Notes under the pieces: model-generated
Database searches by the model: none
Told to the model about the DNA's origin: nothing
Seen by the model: only the letters and a program-made list of their open reading frames with translations
Program-made: the position numbers and the translations under genes
Assembly (NCBI RefSeq): GCF_938040115.1
Contig: NZ_CALHXD010000048.1
Location: 1-7,365, forward strand
DNA length: 7,365 bases
Direction: 5' to 3'
Origin: an uncultured Campylobacter sp.
GTDB lineage: Bacteria; Campylobacterota; Campylobacteria; Campylobacterales; Campylobacteraceae
Shown here: one piece after another, positions 6,152 to 7,365 of the stretch
Layout of the letters: each line of letters begins with the position of its first letter
Numbering within the stretch: the first letter of the stretch is position 1

Positions 6152-7158
6152 GAAAATTTCAAGCTATTTTAGCGGCTGCGCTCTGCGTCGCGGTACTCGG
6201 CGGATGCAGTACGAAAAGGCAGTATTTCGAACCGACCGATGTGCAAAATGAAAAAATTTCAGAAAACAGGCTGCCGGCTAGCATCGCGACGGCGAGCATA
6301 AACGGAGCGGTACTAAAAAACGGTATGGCGATAACTAAAAACGGCCTACTCTCGCCCGAGATAAAGCTGCCAAAGGGCGCAACCTTGTTAAATTCAGCCG
6401 ACGGTAAATTTATCAGCTCCGATTTGGATGGAAATTTGATCGTTGCAAACAGCTCAAACGAAATTTTATTTCAAAGAAGCTTCAATGAAGCAATCGTTTC
6501 AGCCGCTCTAGAAGATAATAAACTAGCCCTTTTAAGCGCGGGCAATGTCATATATCTCATCGACATTGCAACAAACGATACTTTGCTCGAGTTTGAAAGC
6601 TCAAACGTCTATGCGCAGGACTCTCGCGTCGCTGCGCCGTTATTTATGAGCTCGCTCGTTATATTTCCTACGCTTGACGGTAAGATCATGATCGCGGATA
6701 AAAACCAAGGCCGAATTTTACGTGACGTGGTTGTGAGTAGCGAGCAGTTTTTTAACAACATCATCTCGCTCAACGTCGTAAACGACACGATGATAGCCGC
6801 CACCGGCAAACGTATCGTCTCGATAAATCCCGAAAAAACGGTTTATTATAACGGCGAGATCAAAGACATCGTCATAAACGGCGAATATATATATATCTTG
6901 CTAAAAGACGGCAAAATCGTGCTTAGCGACTTAAATTTGAAACAAATCAAAGACGTATATTTTAAATTCGCCATCTTTTCAAGCGCCACCGTCTATAACG
7001 GCTCGCTTTATATAATGGAAAAAACAGGATATCTCATCAAGACAGATCTAGCGCTCGACAATGCCAAAATTTACGAGCTTTCAGACGAGGTCGAGAGCCA
7101 AATTTTCGCTGGCGCGAAAGAATTTTACTACGACGATTACAGTTTAGAGCTTAAATGA
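6148..7158 (+). CDS. BamB-like outer-membrane lipoprotein with beta-propeller repeats
   Basis: This 336-residue lipoprotein has a signal peptide (basic MRK, hydrophobic 4-17) and a lipobox LGGC with Cys20. The following Ser suggests outer-membrane sorting by the E. coli +2 rule. From about residue 80 the protein repeats a four-strand pattern with hydrophobic strands and DG/NG turns: GKFISSDLDGNLIVAN (87-101), KLALLSAGNVIYLIDI (125-140), LVIFPTLDGKIMIAD (170-184), TMIAATGKRIVSIN (214-227), EYIYILLKDGKIVLSD (246-261), SLYIMEKTGYLIKTD (286-300). This is the look of a PQQ/BamB-type propeller with about six or seven recognisable blades. E. coli BamB is about 392 residues with eight blades. AAGGA seven bases upstream and a 4-base overlap support the start. 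A (AT)6 tract sits at 6885-6896. The Cj0396c-type ortholog is annotated simply as a lipoprotein, as I recall. The BamB role is inference. Confidence 0.8.
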   Translation: MRKFQAILAAALCVAVLGGCSTKRQYFEPTDVQNEKISENRLPASIATASINGAVLKNGMAITKNGLLSPEIKLPKGATLLNSADGKFISSDLDGNLIVANSSNEILFQRSFNEAIVSAALEDNKLALLSAGNVIYLIDIATNDTLLEFESSNVYAQDSRVAAPLFMSSLVIFPTLDGKIMIADKNQGRILRDVVVSSEQFFNNIISLNVVNDTMIAATGKRIVSINPEKTVYYNGEIKDIVINGEYIYILLKDGKIVLSDLNLKQIKDVYFKFAIFSSATVYNGSLYIMEKTGYLIKTDLALDNAKIYELSDEVESQIFAGAKEFYYDDYSLELK

Positions 7159-7365
7159 CGAAACAAGAAATTTATCAAGTTCTGGAAGCCAAAAAGATTA
7201 TCTTAAAAAATTTAAGCTGGATGGAGCTTGATAAATTTACTAAAAAAAAGACCCTTGCCGCGCTCACGGGCGTTGATATTAATGGCTTTTATACGCTTTT
7301 GTTTTTTCGCAGCGCAAAGGCTAGATTTTTAAGCAAAGAATTTGAAGCGATTGATGAAATAGCTA
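7155..7365 (+). CDS. Unknown protein, 5' part only
   Basis: ATG 7155 overlaps the lipoprotein stop (ATGA), and the frame stays open to the window edge for 70 codons. It begins MTKQEIYQVLEAKKIILKNL and continues with FTKKKTLAALTGVDINGFYT and AKARFLSKEF. It is Lys-rich and predominantly helical in appearance. There is no signal peptide or membrane segment, so it is probably cytoplasmic. I do not recognise a family. Position suggests the Cj0395c counterpart, which I recall only as hypothetical. The upstream ribosome site is weak (AGAG), so expression probably relies on coupling to the lipoprotein gene. An A8 run lies at 7242-7249. Confidence 0.7.
   Translation, partial: MTKQEIYQVLEAKKIILKNLSWMELDKFTKKKTLAALTGVDINGFYTLLFFRSAKARFLSKEFEAIDEIA

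Noticed and set aside
6609..6809. Minus-strand open frame inside the lipoprotein gene
   Set aside because: It is antisense to a well-supported propeller repeat region, has no ribosome site and no recognisable product.
1..7365. Mobile element, tRNA/rRNA, CRISPR or defence system
   Set aside because: No transposase, direct repeat array, RNA gene or defence-type protein was recognised. The gene order is conserved core synteny.

Overview
The window looks like chromosomal core DNA from a Campylobacter species. The main evidence is gene order: gatC - cvpA - fur - lysS - glyA - DUF1882 on one strand, with three divergent genes (a small membrane protein, a lipoprotein and an unknown) on the other. 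As I remember it, this is the Campylobacter jejuni Cj0395c-Cj0403 neighbourhood. The Fur and LysS proteins also read as Campylobacter-type. The sequence appears less AT-rich than C. jejuni, and a pilT gene lies between gatC and cvpA. Together these suggest a non-jejuni species, perhaps of the curvus/rectus/showae group. The species placement is inference.

Left part (1-5462, minus strand): one very compact seven-gene run, read from right to left as gatC, pilT, cvpA, fur, lysS, glyA and a DUF1882-type gene cut by the window edge. Every junction after gatC/pilT is a 1- or 4-base stop/start overlap (TAATG, ATGA, GTGA, TAATG, TGATG), and gatC and pilT are 11 bases apart. The run mixes translation (GatC of the amidotransferase, lysyl-tRNA synthetase), one-carbon metabolism (serine hydroxymethyltransferase), iron regulation (Fur), a pilus retraction ATPase (PilT) and a CvpA-family membrane protein. 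No internal terminator is visible, so a single transcript from the gatC promoter is the simplest reading.

Middle (5463-5584): a 122-base divergent intergenic region. It holds an extended -10 promoter for gatC on the minus strand, a Campylobacter-like -10 for the plus-strand genes, and a perfect 7+1+7 AT-only palindrome just downstream of the gatC -10.

Right part (5585-7365, plus strand): three translationally coupled genes. The first is a single-span, YfgM-like membrane protein with a TTG start. The second is a lipoprotein with repeated beta-propeller-like segments resembling BamB. The third is an unknown gene cut by the window edge. The YfgM-like/BamB-like pairing echoes yfgM-bamB of gamma-proteobacteria and is the most interesting lead here. 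No mobile elements, RNA genes or CRISPR arrays were seen. No wholly novel system is evident.
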